64,000 nucleotides of DNA from Nocardia goodfellowii (GTDB lineage Bacteria; Actinomycetota; Actinomycetes; Mycobacteriales; Mycobacteriaceae). Under the pieces are notes generated by a model. That model had not been told where the DNA came from and did no database searches. It worked only from the letters and a program-made list of their open reading frames with translations. The translations under genes were made by a program, and so were the position numbers. Positions 42,190-49,981 of this stretch are shown piece by piece; within the stretch, counting starts at the first letter, position 1, and every line of letters begins with the position of its first letter. Location of the stretch: the NCBI RefSeq assembly GCF_017875645.1, contig NZ_JAGGMR010000001.1:5146001-5210000 (forward strand), given 5' to 3'.

Positions 42190-42993
42190 TTACGGAATCA
42201 GCGCCAGCTGCCGGGACTGCGCCACCAGCGCGCCGGTGCTGTCCCAGATGTCGAAGTCCTCTTCGTGGAAGCCGTCGATCAGATAGTTGGTGCGCACCCG
42301 GCAGCGCAGCCAGCCGGGCGCGGGCCGCCGGCGAATGTGCACGGTCAGTTCGACGGTCGAGGATCCCGGCACGCCCAGGTCCATCACGACCGGAGCCGCG
42401 GCATCCACAAGTAGCGCCAGAGCGACCGGATCGGCGTCGCGCCCATCGGTGAACCGGCACCAGAAGTCGGCCGCACTGGTACCGCCCGGCGCGCCTCTCC
42501 AGAATCCCGGCACCTCCGGCATCCGGAACTCGACCCGTTCGGCGATGGTCGCGTCGCCGACCGCCCCCAATCCCGCCAGCGGATCGACGCACGCCGCGGG
42601 CGGCGGCAGCACCGGCGCGTCCGCGCGCTCCGCGGTCTTCCCGTCGGCCTGCGCCAGATCGGTGAATGTCGCCAGTACCCGGATGATCTCGCGATCGTCG
42701 CGCGTCAGCACCGCCTCGCCGGTCGCGGTGCGCCGCCCGATCCGCGCCACCTCGGTCCGGATCCGCGCGGGGCCGAGCACTCCCGGGCGCAGGTAATGCG
42801 CCGACGCCGACAGCAGATCCGGCTGCGGGATCTCCTGCCGCAGCGCCTGCAAACAGGTGGCCAGCATGTATCCGCCATTGGCAGTGCCGCCGAAGGTGGT
42901 CCACCGCTCGGACAGCTCCAGCGCGAATTCGTGCTCGCCGACGCGAGTACTGGCCGTATCGGTGTCGAAGGCAGAGGGCGTAGTCGTGGTCAT
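42190..42993 (-). CDS. Thioesterase family protein (double hot-dog, TesB-like)
   Basis: The product (267 residues) has two hot-dog halves: GGTANGGYMLATCLQALRQ with the long helix and SASAHYLRPG in the first, and ADFWCRFTDGRDADPVALAL, TVELTVHIRRRPAPGWLRC and the FDIWDSTGALVAQSRQLAL end in the second. This is the actinobacterial acyl-CoA thioesterase-like pattern for fatty acyl substrates. ATG 42993 was used; a GTG at 42999 is possible. A TetR gene lies upstream on the same strand, with a palindrome between them. Confidence 0.85.
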   Translation of the reverse strand: MTTTTPSAFDTDTASTRVGEHEFALELSERWTTFGGTANGGYMLATCLQALRQEIPQPDLLSASAHYLRPGVLGPARIRTEVARIGRRTATGEAVLTRDDREIIRVLATFTDLAQADGKTAERADAPVLPPPAACVDPLAGLGAVGDATIAERVEFRMPEVPGFWRGAPGGTSAADFWCRFTDGRDADPVALALLVDAAAPVVMDLGVPGSSTVELTVHIRRRPAPGWLRCRVRTNYLIDGFHEEDFDIWDSTGALVAQSRQLALIP

Positions 42994-43048
42994 CCGCACA
43001 AGATCCTTTCGCTCGCTCGAGATCTTTCCCGGCCCGCAGTCCGTTGTC

Positions 43049-43067
43049 GATTACTCCGGAGGTAATC
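43049..43067. promoter_or_regulatory. Palindromic TetR-type operator upstream of the thioesterase gene
   Basis: GATTAC-TCCGGAG-GTAATC, a 19-bp interrupted palindrome, lies 56 bases before the thioesterase start and 50 bases after the TetR stop. Its length and form fit a TetR dimer site. Confidence 0.55.
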
Positions 43068-43116
43068 ATCGAGAGATCGGGGAGGCCCGCCTCCCTCGCG
43101 CTCGGGTCGCGGACGA

Positions 43117-43719
43117 TCAGGTCCACTCATGCCGGTGCGCGGCGAGAAGATCGTCGACGATGCGCGCGCAATCTCGCGGAGTCGATTCGCGCGAGCCGAG
43201 GAGCCTGGCGAAGACCAGTGGACCGACCAGTTGCGACAGCACGAAGAAGGTATCGAATTCGCCCAGTTGCCGGCGGGCCTCCGGCGTATCGAGCACTCGG
43301 TCGAACGGCAGCCGGTACTGGTCGATGATGCGCTGGCGCAGCGCGCTGATGGCCGGGTTGTCGGCGGGGCGATCCGCGCTGGTCGCCAGCCACGCCAACG
43401 TCAAAACCTGAAGCGGCACATCGTATATCAACTCGGCCTGCCGCTCGAGCAACGCGATCAGGCGTTCCCGCAGCGGGCCTTCGGGTGGTGTGTCGGGCAC
43501 CGGCGGCAGTAACCGCTCGAGGGTCGCGACGCGCAAATGCATCGCGTTGTCGAAATGCCGGTACAGCGTGGTTTTGGCGACCTTCGACAACGCGACGACG
43601 CGCTCGACGGTCACCGCCTCCCAGCCGCCGTCCCGCAGCAGGGCAGCGGCGGCATCGAGCAGCCGGGCTCGCGAGCGGGTCCGGCGCGGGTCGACCTCGA
43701 CATCGGCGGATTCGCTCAT
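43117..43719 (-). CDS. TetR-family transcriptional regulator
   Basis: The 200-residue product has the N-terminal TetR helix-turn-helix (ARLLDAAAALLRDGGWEAV, VVALSKVAKTTLYRHFDN) and a helical ligand domain ending with the TetR-C block FVLSQLVGPLVFARLLGS. It likely controls the downstream thioesterase through the palindrome at 43049-43067. The DUF305 gene ends 15 bases upstream on the same strand. The inducer is unknown, plausibly an acyl-CoA. Confidence 0.88.
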   Translation of the reverse strand: MSESADVEVDPRRTRSRARLLDAAAALLRDGGWEAVTVERVVALSKVAKTTLYRHFDNAMHLRVATLERLLPPVPDTPPEGPLRERLIALLERQAELIYDVPLQVLTLAWLATSADRPADNPAISALRQRIIDQYRLPFDRVLDTPEARRQLGEFDTFFVLSQLVGPLVFARLLGSRESTPRDCARIVDDLLAAHRHEWT

Positions 43720-43734
43720 TTCACGCCGCGCCGT

Positions 43735-44355
43735 TCACCACGGCGGGGTCTCGAGGAGAACGCTGATCAGCCCCGATTCCTGGCTCTGCGTGGCGACTAT
43801 GTCGCGTGCCAGGTATTTGACGGGTCCTGGTTCCAGCAGTGCGTCGGCGACTCGGGCCATGGCGACCGCGCCCTGATGGTGGCGTTGCATCAGGTGGAGA
43901 AACAGAGACTCCGCCTGCCCGGCGCGGGCGGCGGCCAGCGCATCGAGTTCGGCGCGAGTCACGTTGCCCGGCATATGTTCCGGCGCGCCGGGAGTGGCGT
44001 TGTGATGGGAAGTGGCGGTGGACATCCACCGCATCGGCCGCGGGTTGGTGGCGGTGCTGGAGGCCAGTTGCAACCAGCCGAGCATGGTGCCGATTTCGGT
44101 GCGCTGGGTGCGGTCGATCTGCACGGCGAGTTGGGCGACGGCCGGGTGCACGCCCGGGTCGAGACTCGCGACCATGAGTAGCGCCTGCTGGTGATGGGCG
44201 ACCATATCCTGGACGAACCCGATTTCGGTGCTGGTGAGGATATCGGCCGAGGTGCGCGCATCGGCGACGATGAGCGGGCGAGCGGCGGCGCCGATCACCA
44301 GGAGCAGGAGGCCGAGTGCGGCGAGCGCGCTCGCGGGAATCAGATTGCGCCGCAT
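43735..44355 (-). CDS. DUF305 family exported or membrane-anchored protein
   Basis: The 206-residue product has an N-terminal hydrophobic segment (LIPASALAALGLLLLVIGAA), then two ferritin-like halves with DUF305 signatures FVQDMVAHHQQALLMV and LMQRHHQGAVAMA. The paired His and Met residues suggest metal (often copper) binding. The function of DUF305 is unsettled. The ATG at 44355 lies two bases after the LVIVD-gene stop, so the two are coupled. It belongs to an exported-protein gene run. Confidence 0.88.
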   Translation of the reverse strand: MRRNLIPASALAALGLLLLVIGAAARPLIVADARTSADILTSTEIGFVQDMVAHHQQALLMVASLDPGVHPAVAQLAVQIDRTQRTEIGTMLGWLQLASSTATNPRPMRWMSTATSHHNATPGAPEHMPGNVTRAELDALAAARAGQAESLFLHLMQRHHQGAVAMARVADALLEPGPVKYLARDIVATQSQESGLISVLLETPPW

Positions 44356-44357
44356 CA

Positions 44358-45917
44358 CTATCCGATGGTCGTTTCCTGATCCGGCGGTGGCGTGTAGACG
44401 CTGGGATCGAGTCGGAGCGTTTGAAAGGTGTTGTCCGAGCAGGCGACCCAGAGCTGGTCGCCATGCCAGCTGGGCGGGGAGAAACACAGATCCGCCGACA
44501 TGTCACCGATCAGACGGTCACCGCGCGGGCCGAGAGCCGTCTGCGGGTCGAACACACCGGCGCGCAGCGCTTGGATGAGGGCGCCGGAGCCGAGTACCGG
44601 TACGCCCGCGACCGAGAACAGCGACTGGGGTGAATTCGCGCCCGGCGGCCGCCCGGTCCGCGCCGGCGGGTTGTAGTAAGCGATTTCGCGTACCGAGTGC
44701 GGGTCGCGCACGTCGAAAACCCGGATGCCGGAGGCCAGCCAGGCGCACGCCAGTGCGGTCGGATTCACCGGGCGGTCGGCCGCACAGTAGTGCGCGTCGT
44801 AGGAGAAGATCGACCCGCCCATACTCGAAGCGAGCGCCGCGTCCTGATTGGCGGCCAGGTTGATCGCCAGTTTGATCGAGCCGACCAGGCGCGGCCGCGC
44901 GGCATCGGCCACGTCGAGAATCTTCACCCCGCCCGAACCCGCCTCGTCCACCGCGAACAGATACGGGACGCCGTCGTAGGTAACCGGCACCGTGTGCTGG
45001 GTGGCCCAGCCGTCGACCCACTTCGTCTGCGACAGAATCGGCAGGCGCGGGTCGGGATCGCGGCGTTGGACGGCGCTGCTGTCGAGCACCGTCAACCCGC
45101 CGGTGTTGTCGGCGAGAAACAGCCGGTTTCCGTCGGCGCTCACTCCCATGCCGTGAAGGGAGATTCCCGGCATGCCCTGCCAGAGGACGCGCGGATGCGC
45201 GGGGTCGGCGAGGTCGACCGCGCTCACGATGCCGGGGACGGTGCCCGAGGACCAGTACGTCAGCCCATCGGGGGAGAAACCGCCCTCGTGCGCGGTGACG
45301 TTCAGCGGCTTCGTGAGATCCGACCCGGTTCCGGGGTTGAGCAGCCGGGGATGGGCGCAGTCGGAGATGTCGTATACCGAGAGCAGCCCGGCACCCGCGA
45401 GCACCGGTGCGCCCGCGCCCACCAGAAGTTTGCGTCCGGCGTGCACTTTCAACGTCTCCCACGTGCCCGCCACCATCGCGGGCTCGGTCAATGTCGCCGA
45501 CAACACCGGATTCGCGGGGTCGGCGACGTCGAGCACCTGCACACCGGGGCTCGGCCCGGTCAGACTGCCCGGGAAGAAGCTGCCGATGTAGGCGCAATGC
45601 TCGAACGCCGCCGACACGAGACCACCGCCGTCACCGTCGAATCGACCGATCAGCGACATGTTGCAGTGATAGCCGAGCGTGCTGCGCCCGCCGTCGCGGT
45701 CGGCGGCGGGCACGTCACCTTGCAGGCCGGATTCGGGGGCGGAACCCGGGCCGCACCGCGCTGCCGCCGCCGCGGTATCGGCGATCGAATCCAACTGCCA
45801 GATCGAGGTATCGGTCGGTTGTGCGGCCCCGACCGCGCCGGGAAGCAGGATCGCCACGGCGAGCGCAGCGGCCGTCCTGCGGGCCCGCCGTCGGCTACCG
45901 GCTGGATGCGGCCGCAT
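44358..45917 (-). CDS. Secreted LVIVD-repeat protein (beta-propeller)
   Basis: The 519-residue product has a signal sequence (about 14-32, ending VGAAQ) and multiple LVIVD-type blades such as PGVQVLDVADPANPVLSATL, LSVYDISDCAHPRLLNP and GGVKILDVADAARPRLVGSI. Such propellers are extracellular binding scaffolds. Its ATG overlaps the stop of the cholesterol-oxidase-like gene by one base (TGATG). Two Cys pairs are present. The close coupling suggests it acts with the neighbouring oxidase or the DUF305 protein, which is inference. Confidence 0.85.
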   Translation of the reverse strand: MRPHPAGSRRRARRTAAALAVAILLPGAVGAAQPTDTSIWQLDSIADTAAAAARCGPGSAPESGLQGDVPAADRDGGRSTLGYHCNMSLIGRFDGDGGGLVSAAFEHCAYIGSFFPGSLTGPSPGVQVLDVADPANPVLSATLTEPAMVAGTWETLKVHAGRKLLVGAGAPVLAGAGLLSVYDISDCAHPRLLNPGTGSDLTKPLNVTAHEGGFSPDGLTYWSSGTVPGIVSAVDLADPAHPRVLWQGMPGISLHGMGVSADGNRLFLADNTGGLTVLDSSAVQRRDPDPRLPILSQTKWVDGWATQHTVPVTYDGVPYLFAVDEAGSGGVKILDVADAARPRLVGSIKLAINLAANQDAALASSMGGSIFSYDAHYCAADRPVNPTALACAWLASGIRVFDVRDPHSVREIAYYNPPARTGRPPGANSPQSLFSVAGVPVLGSGALIQALRAGVFDPQTALGPRGDRLIGDMSADLCFSPPSWHGDQLWVACSDNTFQTLRLDPSVYTPPPDQETTIG

Positions 45918-47509
45918 CAGATCAGCGAGCCGATATCCCGGGCCACGATCTGGTCGAGTGCTCGTTCGGCGACCGCGGCGATAGTCATCGACGGGTTGCA
46001 GGCCGCGGTATTGCCGGGCATCAACGCGCCGTCGAGCACATAGAGGCCGCGCTGGCCGTGGACGCGGCCCTCCAGGTCGCAGACCGGACCCATGCTGGCC
46101 CCGCCCAGCGGGTGCCAGGTGGAAGGGAACAGTGCGTTGGTGTCGATCAGCATGCCGTCGGGTCCGGCGATCCGGTGCACCGCCGGGCCGATCTGGTTGG
46201 TCTGGATGCGGCTGTCGCCGTCGGCGGGCCAGTGCAGAATCGCGTCGTCGCGTCCGGAGTCGTAGGCGAAGGCCCCACGGCTGTCGCTGACGCCGAACCC
46301 GACCATCATCGTGCTGCGCGGATCCAGGGACAGCGGCGGGATCGAGGCTTGGATCACGGTGTGCGCGGTACTCGGATCGTTCCAGTTCAGGCTGCCGAAG
46401 ACGACCGGGCCCCCTTGCGGCGCACCGAATTCCGCGGACGGATCGGTCCAGACGTAGATCCGGTCGGCGTTGGAGCCCCAGTTCTGGCCGAGACTGTCGG
46501 GCAGATCGGGGATGAGGCCCTTACCGCCCGCCCGCATCAGCAGCCGGGTGGTGTTCAGGCTTCCGGCCGCCATGATCAGCGCGCCCGTGGTGAGGATCTT
46601 GTGCTCGAGCACGGTGCCGGTGGTGTCGAGTCGTTGCACGTGGACTTTCCAGCGACCGTCGGCCGCGCGCTCGACATCGGTTACCTCGTGCAGGGTTTCG
46701 ACCTTTGCCAGACCGGTGGCCTCGGCGGCGGCGATATAGGTGACGTCGACCGAGTGTTTGCCGCCGTTGTTGACGCCCATGGCCCCGTCACCGTTGGTGT
46801 AGGACGGCCGCATTTCGCCGCGCAACTCGGCCAGAGCGAAATTCCAGTCGATGGGCATCGGAATCTTCGACAGCGGCATCCCCGCGTTGCGTACGCGGTC
46901 AGCGAATACCCTTGCGGCGCGGTAATTCTCGGAAGCGATCAGCTCATCGGGCGCTTCGGCCAGGCCGAGCATCCGCGCGACCCTCGGATAGTGCACCCGG
47001 TTCATCAGTGCCCAATCCAGCTCCTGCGGGAAATGGGTGTTGAACACCGCTTCGCTGGGCTGCAACGACATCCCTTGGTAGACCAGGGAACCGCCGCCGA
47101 CACCGGCCGCGCACAACGCGGTCATATTCTGCCCCGGTATCGCCTCCACCAGACCGGTGTAGGGCTCGAACACCAGCGGCCGGCCGAAGACATTCGGGCT
47201 GGACCGGTACCACAGGAACCGCTTGTCCGGTGCCAGAGCGCGCGGAAACGTCGCGGAGTTCGGTCCGGTGGGCCAGCGCAGTCCCCGTTCGAGCACGGTC
47301 ACGGGCACGCCCGCCTGGGTCAGCCGTAAAGCGCTGACGCCACCGCCGAAACCGGACCCGACGATCACTACCCGGTGTTCCTCGTGGGTCAGCGGAATGT
47401 TGTGCACCTGCGCGGCGGCGTGCGGCACGGCCACCGAGCCGGTGGCCATCGCGGCGGCGCCGGTCGCGGCGATACCGGTCAGCAGTGACCGGCGTGAAAT
47501 CGCTGTCAT
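45917..47509 (-). CDS. Tat-exported GMC oxidoreductase, cholesterol-oxidase-like
   Basis: The 530-residue product has a twin-arginine signal (SRRSLLTGIAATGAAA), the FAD site VVIVGSGFGGGVSALRL at 47-63 and the GMC C-terminus. By eye it aligns along its length with class-I cholesterol oxidases: GVGGGSLVYQGMS, NNGGKHSVDVTYIAAA, and the active-site pair His466 in WHPLGGA and Asn505 in CNPSMTI, with GALMPGN between. The residue at the place of the Streptomyces isomerisation base Glu361 reads Ser389 in my alignment. It should oxidise a 3-hydroxysteroid or related alcohol outside the cell. It lies between the lipase and LVIVD genes. Confidence 0.85.
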   Translation of the reverse strand: MTAISRRSLLTGIAATGAAAMATGSVAVPHAAAQVHNIPLTHEEHRVVIVGSGFGGGVSALRLTQAGVPVTVLERGLRWPTGPNSATFPRALAPDKRFLWYRSSPNVFGRPLVFEPYTGLVEAIPGQNMTALCAAGVGGGSLVYQGMSLQPSEAVFNTHFPQELDWALMNRVHYPRVARMLGLAEAPDELIASENYRAARVFADRVRNAGMPLSKIPMPIDWNFALAELRGEMRPSYTNGDGAMGVNNGGKHSVDVTYIAAAEATGLAKVETLHEVTDVERAADGRWKVHVQRLDTTGTVLEHKILTTGALIMAAGSLNTTRLLMRAGGKGLIPDLPDSLGQNWGSNADRIYVWTDPSAEFGAPQGGPVVFGSLNWNDPSTAHTVIQASIPPLSLDPRSTMMVGFGVSDSRGAFAYDSGRDDAILHWPADGDSRIQTNQIGPAVHRIAGPDGMLIDTNALFPSTWHPLGGASMGPVCDLEGRVHGQRGLYVLDGALMPGNTAACNPSMTIAAVAERALDQIVARDIGSLI

Positions 47510-47654
47510 AGCAGAAACTTTCGTTTGTATTCAGTGGTCGATGCCGAGGCCTGATCTCGATCCGGGCCAGTTCTGGGCACGACGAGGCGAGAGCCGTTCA
47601 GCGCGGCTCCAGAGGCGGTTGCTCAGCGCCGATCCGTCATCGGCGCGGGCTGAT

Positions 47655-48998
47655 TCAGTCGAAGGTGCAGCCGGTGACCGGCTTGTCGGCGAGGCGGTCG
47701 AGCAGGTAGCTGATCGCGTTGTCCGGACCGAATCCGTCGATCATCTCGGGTCCGAAGTGATTGGGAATGGTCGCGCCGGGAAAGATCGGCGGCAGATTGT
47801 TGGTGCGGAAGGTGACCGTGGCGCCCTTCGCGCACCATTCCTCGGCGAGCCGGCGGGCCTGGTTGTAGGGGACCGTGTCGTCGTTGAGGCCGCTGGTGAT
47901 CAGTACCGGTGCGGTGGGCGCGGTGCCGCCCGCGCGGAGTTCGGCGAGGGCGGGAGCGGCCTCGGGTATGGCGTGCAGATGCTCGATGAGCGGGCGGCCG
48001 TCGTTGGTGAGTGAGCTGGTTTTCATGAATGGCTGCCGCACGATGACATCGCCGATGCATTCACCGCTGAGGGTCTCGAGCAATTCCCGCCCGGCGGGAC
48101 TGGTGACGCGGTCGATGGCGGCGTGCAGCGCGGGGTAGCGCGCGAGCAGGCCGTTGATCGCGAATCCGATCGCGCCGCCGATCAGCGCGCCGTCGATCCG
48201 TTCGAGGACCGCCGTCAGATCGGCGACGGGTCCACCGGCCCAGGTGCCTTTGAGGTTCAGTTCGGGCGCGTACTCGCGCAGCAGTTCCGCCGCGCCCGCG
48301 GTGGCGCCGCCGCCCTGGGAATAGCCCCAGAAGACGACCGGTGTTTCGGGTCCGACTCCGCCGAGATTGTTGGCGGCGCGGGCGCCGTCGAGGATCGCGT
48401 GCGCGCCTTCGATGCGGTTGGCGAAGGTGTGGATTCCGGGAGTGCCCAGTCCGACGTAGTCGGTGACCAGGACGCGCGCGCCGAGCGCACTCCATACCGC
48501 CGAAGACGGCAGTTCCTGGTTGGCCGAGAGGGAGACCGAGGGGTCGGCGGAAAGCGTCAGGCCGGTGGCGAAGGCCACCGACATGGCGCAGTGGTCGGCT
48601 TGACCCGCGGTACCTGGACCGATGACGACGGTGGGCCGCGGCCCCGCCCCCCGCCACGGGCCCGACGCCTCGATGTAGGTTCCGGTCACCGCGGTCGGCG
48701 AGCCGTCCTGGAGTCGGCTCGTGTACATGACGTGCTGCGCCTTGACCGGCCAGCCCGAGGCGTTCGGCGGGGTGGCCAGAATGGTCATGGGCTCGGTCTT
48801 GACGATGGCGCCGGGCGCGGCGGGCAGCTGCGCGGGCGGCGTGTAGAACGCGCTCACCGGGGCCGCTGCGGCTTCCTGCGGTTCGATTGCCGTTCCGGCG
48901 ACAGCGACGGCGCACGCCGCTGCCACCGCACCCGCTGTCACCCGTGTCGCTTTCGGCAGTGCCTTCGCCCGGGTGCGCAACCAGTGCTGCTCATGCAT
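47655..48998 (-). CDS. Secreted lipase (secretory LIP family)
   Basis: The 447-residue product has a signal sequence ending in AAAAP near residue 47 and the secretory-lipase fold: GTAGQADHCAMS, VTDYVGLGTPGIHTF, the nucleophile elbow GYSQGGGATAGAAELL (Ser near 216), the acid in GLNDDTVPYNQA and the C-terminal His in IPNHFGPEMIDG. Such enzymes hydrolyse acylglycerols or sterol esters, which would supply substrate for the adjacent oxidase (inference). I used ATG 48998; the open frame to 49613 upstream overlaps the TetR gene and has no signal. Confidence 0.88.
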   Translation of the reverse strand: MHEQHWLRTRAKALPKATRVTAGAVAAACAVAVAGTAIEPQEAAAAPVSAFYTPPAQLPAAPGAIVKTEPMTILATPPNASGWPVKAQHVMYTSRLQDGSPTAVTGTYIEASGPWRGAGPRPTVVIGPGTAGQADHCAMSVAFATGLTLSADPSVSLSANQELPSSAVWSALGARVLVTDYVGLGTPGIHTFANRIEGAHAILDGARAANNLGGVGPETPVVFWGYSQGGGATAGAAELLREYAPELNLKGTWAGGPVADLTAVLERIDGALIGGAIGFAINGLLARYPALHAAIDRVTSPAGRELLETLSGECIGDVIVRQPFMKTSSLTNDGRPLIEHLHAIPEAAPALAELRAGGTAPTAPVLITSGLNDDTVPYNQARRLAEEWCAKGATVTFRTNNLPPIFPGATIPNHFGPEMIDGFGPDNAISYLLDRLADKPVTGCTFD

Positions 48999-49054
48999 GT
49001 GATGACTCTCCGCTTCCTGCTCGGCGCCGTCGCCGATGTGACCTGAGTCGCGAT

Positions 49055-49113
49055 CGCTGTGACACATGACTCGAATCACAGCGCTGCGATGATCGAACAG
49101 TAACACGGTTACT
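49055..49113. promoter_or_regulatory. Two palindromic operator candidates upstream of the lipase gene
   Basis: CGCTGTGA-N13-TCACAGCG (49055-49083, perfect 8-bp arms) and AGTAAC-ACG-GTTACT (49099-49113, perfect 6-bp arms) lie 57-115 bases before the lipase ATG and just after the stop of the TetR gene at 49163. They are good candidates for the sites of that TetR protein, which probably controls the lipase-oxidase-LVIVD-DUF305 run. Confidence 0.5.
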
Positions 49114-49162
49114 CGCCGGTGCGGAACCGGCGGCGCAATGGAGTACACCGCTTGCTCCGCGG

Positions 49163-49900
49163 TTACTCCGGCGCGGGCTTGTCGGCGCGCACCTCCGCGC
49201 GGGAGGTAGAACCGTAGGTCTCGCGGCCGTCCGGCGACCCCTCGGAACTCGGCTGGAAGGGGGCCGCGAGGGCCGGATCCACGGTCCAACCGGGCACCCC
49301 GTCGCCGGTGACAGGACTGGCAGCCGCCCCGGCCTCGGCGCTGTTGTCGCTGGTCAGGCGACGAACGGTGCGCTCGAAAATGGGCAGGATCTCGGTGATT
49401 TCGAGACTGCCGTCGGCGAACCGCCCGATCAGCGCGTAGGCCATGTTGGCCAGGACCAGGGCGACGTCCTCGAGATAGGAGGGATCGGCCCGCTCGAACA
49501 ACGGTGAGGCGACCGGCAGGATCGCGTTGATGCCCTGATTGTCCAGCCGGTGTCCGCCTGCCGTGCCTCGGGCACGGTGGTAGGCCTCGAGCATGCGCGG
49601 GTTGCGCTCCCACGGTTCGAAGACGTACCGCAGCACGCGCATCAGACCGTCGGCCAGATTCTCGTGGGCGGGCGGCCGCTCCATGCCCGCGTAGCTGTTG
49701 GTCGCCATCCAGCGCTCGACGGCCGCGACCATCAACTCGTCCCGATCGGCGAAGTGCTTGTACACCGTGGCGAGGGAGACGTGCGCGCGGCGCGCGACCT
49801 CCCTGAGCTGGACGGCGTCATACCCCTCGGACTCCAGCAACTCGAGCACTACGTCGATGATGAGCTGTGCGGTGGAAGCTGCTTTCGGTCGCGATACCAC
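49163..49900 (-). CDS. TetR-family regulator with KstR-like C-terminal domain
   Basis: The 245-residue product has the HTH SEGYDAVQLREVARRAHVS with ATVYKHFADRDELMVAA, then a helical domain with RNPRMLEAYHRARG and LVLANMAYALIGRFADGSL. The spacing recalls KstR, the mycobacterial regulator of cholesterol catabolism, but sequence identity seems modest. The last 50 residues are a disordered tail. It is upstream of the secreted lipase and sterol-oxidase genes on the same strand, consistent with control by a lipid or sterol CoA ester. Confidence 0.82.
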   Translation of the reverse strand: MVSRPKAASTAQLIIDVVLELLESEGYDAVQLREVARRAHVSLATVYKHFADRDELMVAAVERWMATNSYAGMERPPAHENLADGLMRVLRYVFEPWERNPRMLEAYHRARGTAGGHRLDNQGINAILPVASPLFERADPSYLEDVALVLANMAYALIGRFADGSLEITEILPIFERTVRRLTSDNSAEAGAAASPVTGDGVPGWTVDPALAAPFQPSSEGSPDGRETYGSTSRAEVRADKPAPE

Positions 49901-49981
49901 CGGCCTACGGTAGCGCCGAACAGGAGCCCGGGACCACTCCGGTCCGGCGCTGGACGGCGCCGATCCGGTGCCCCCTGCTCG

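Noticed and set aside
45407..47329. 640-codon plus-strand frame over the oxidase and LVIVD genes
   Set aside because: Opposite strand is supported by a Tat signal, FAD motif and GMC active site; this frame has none.
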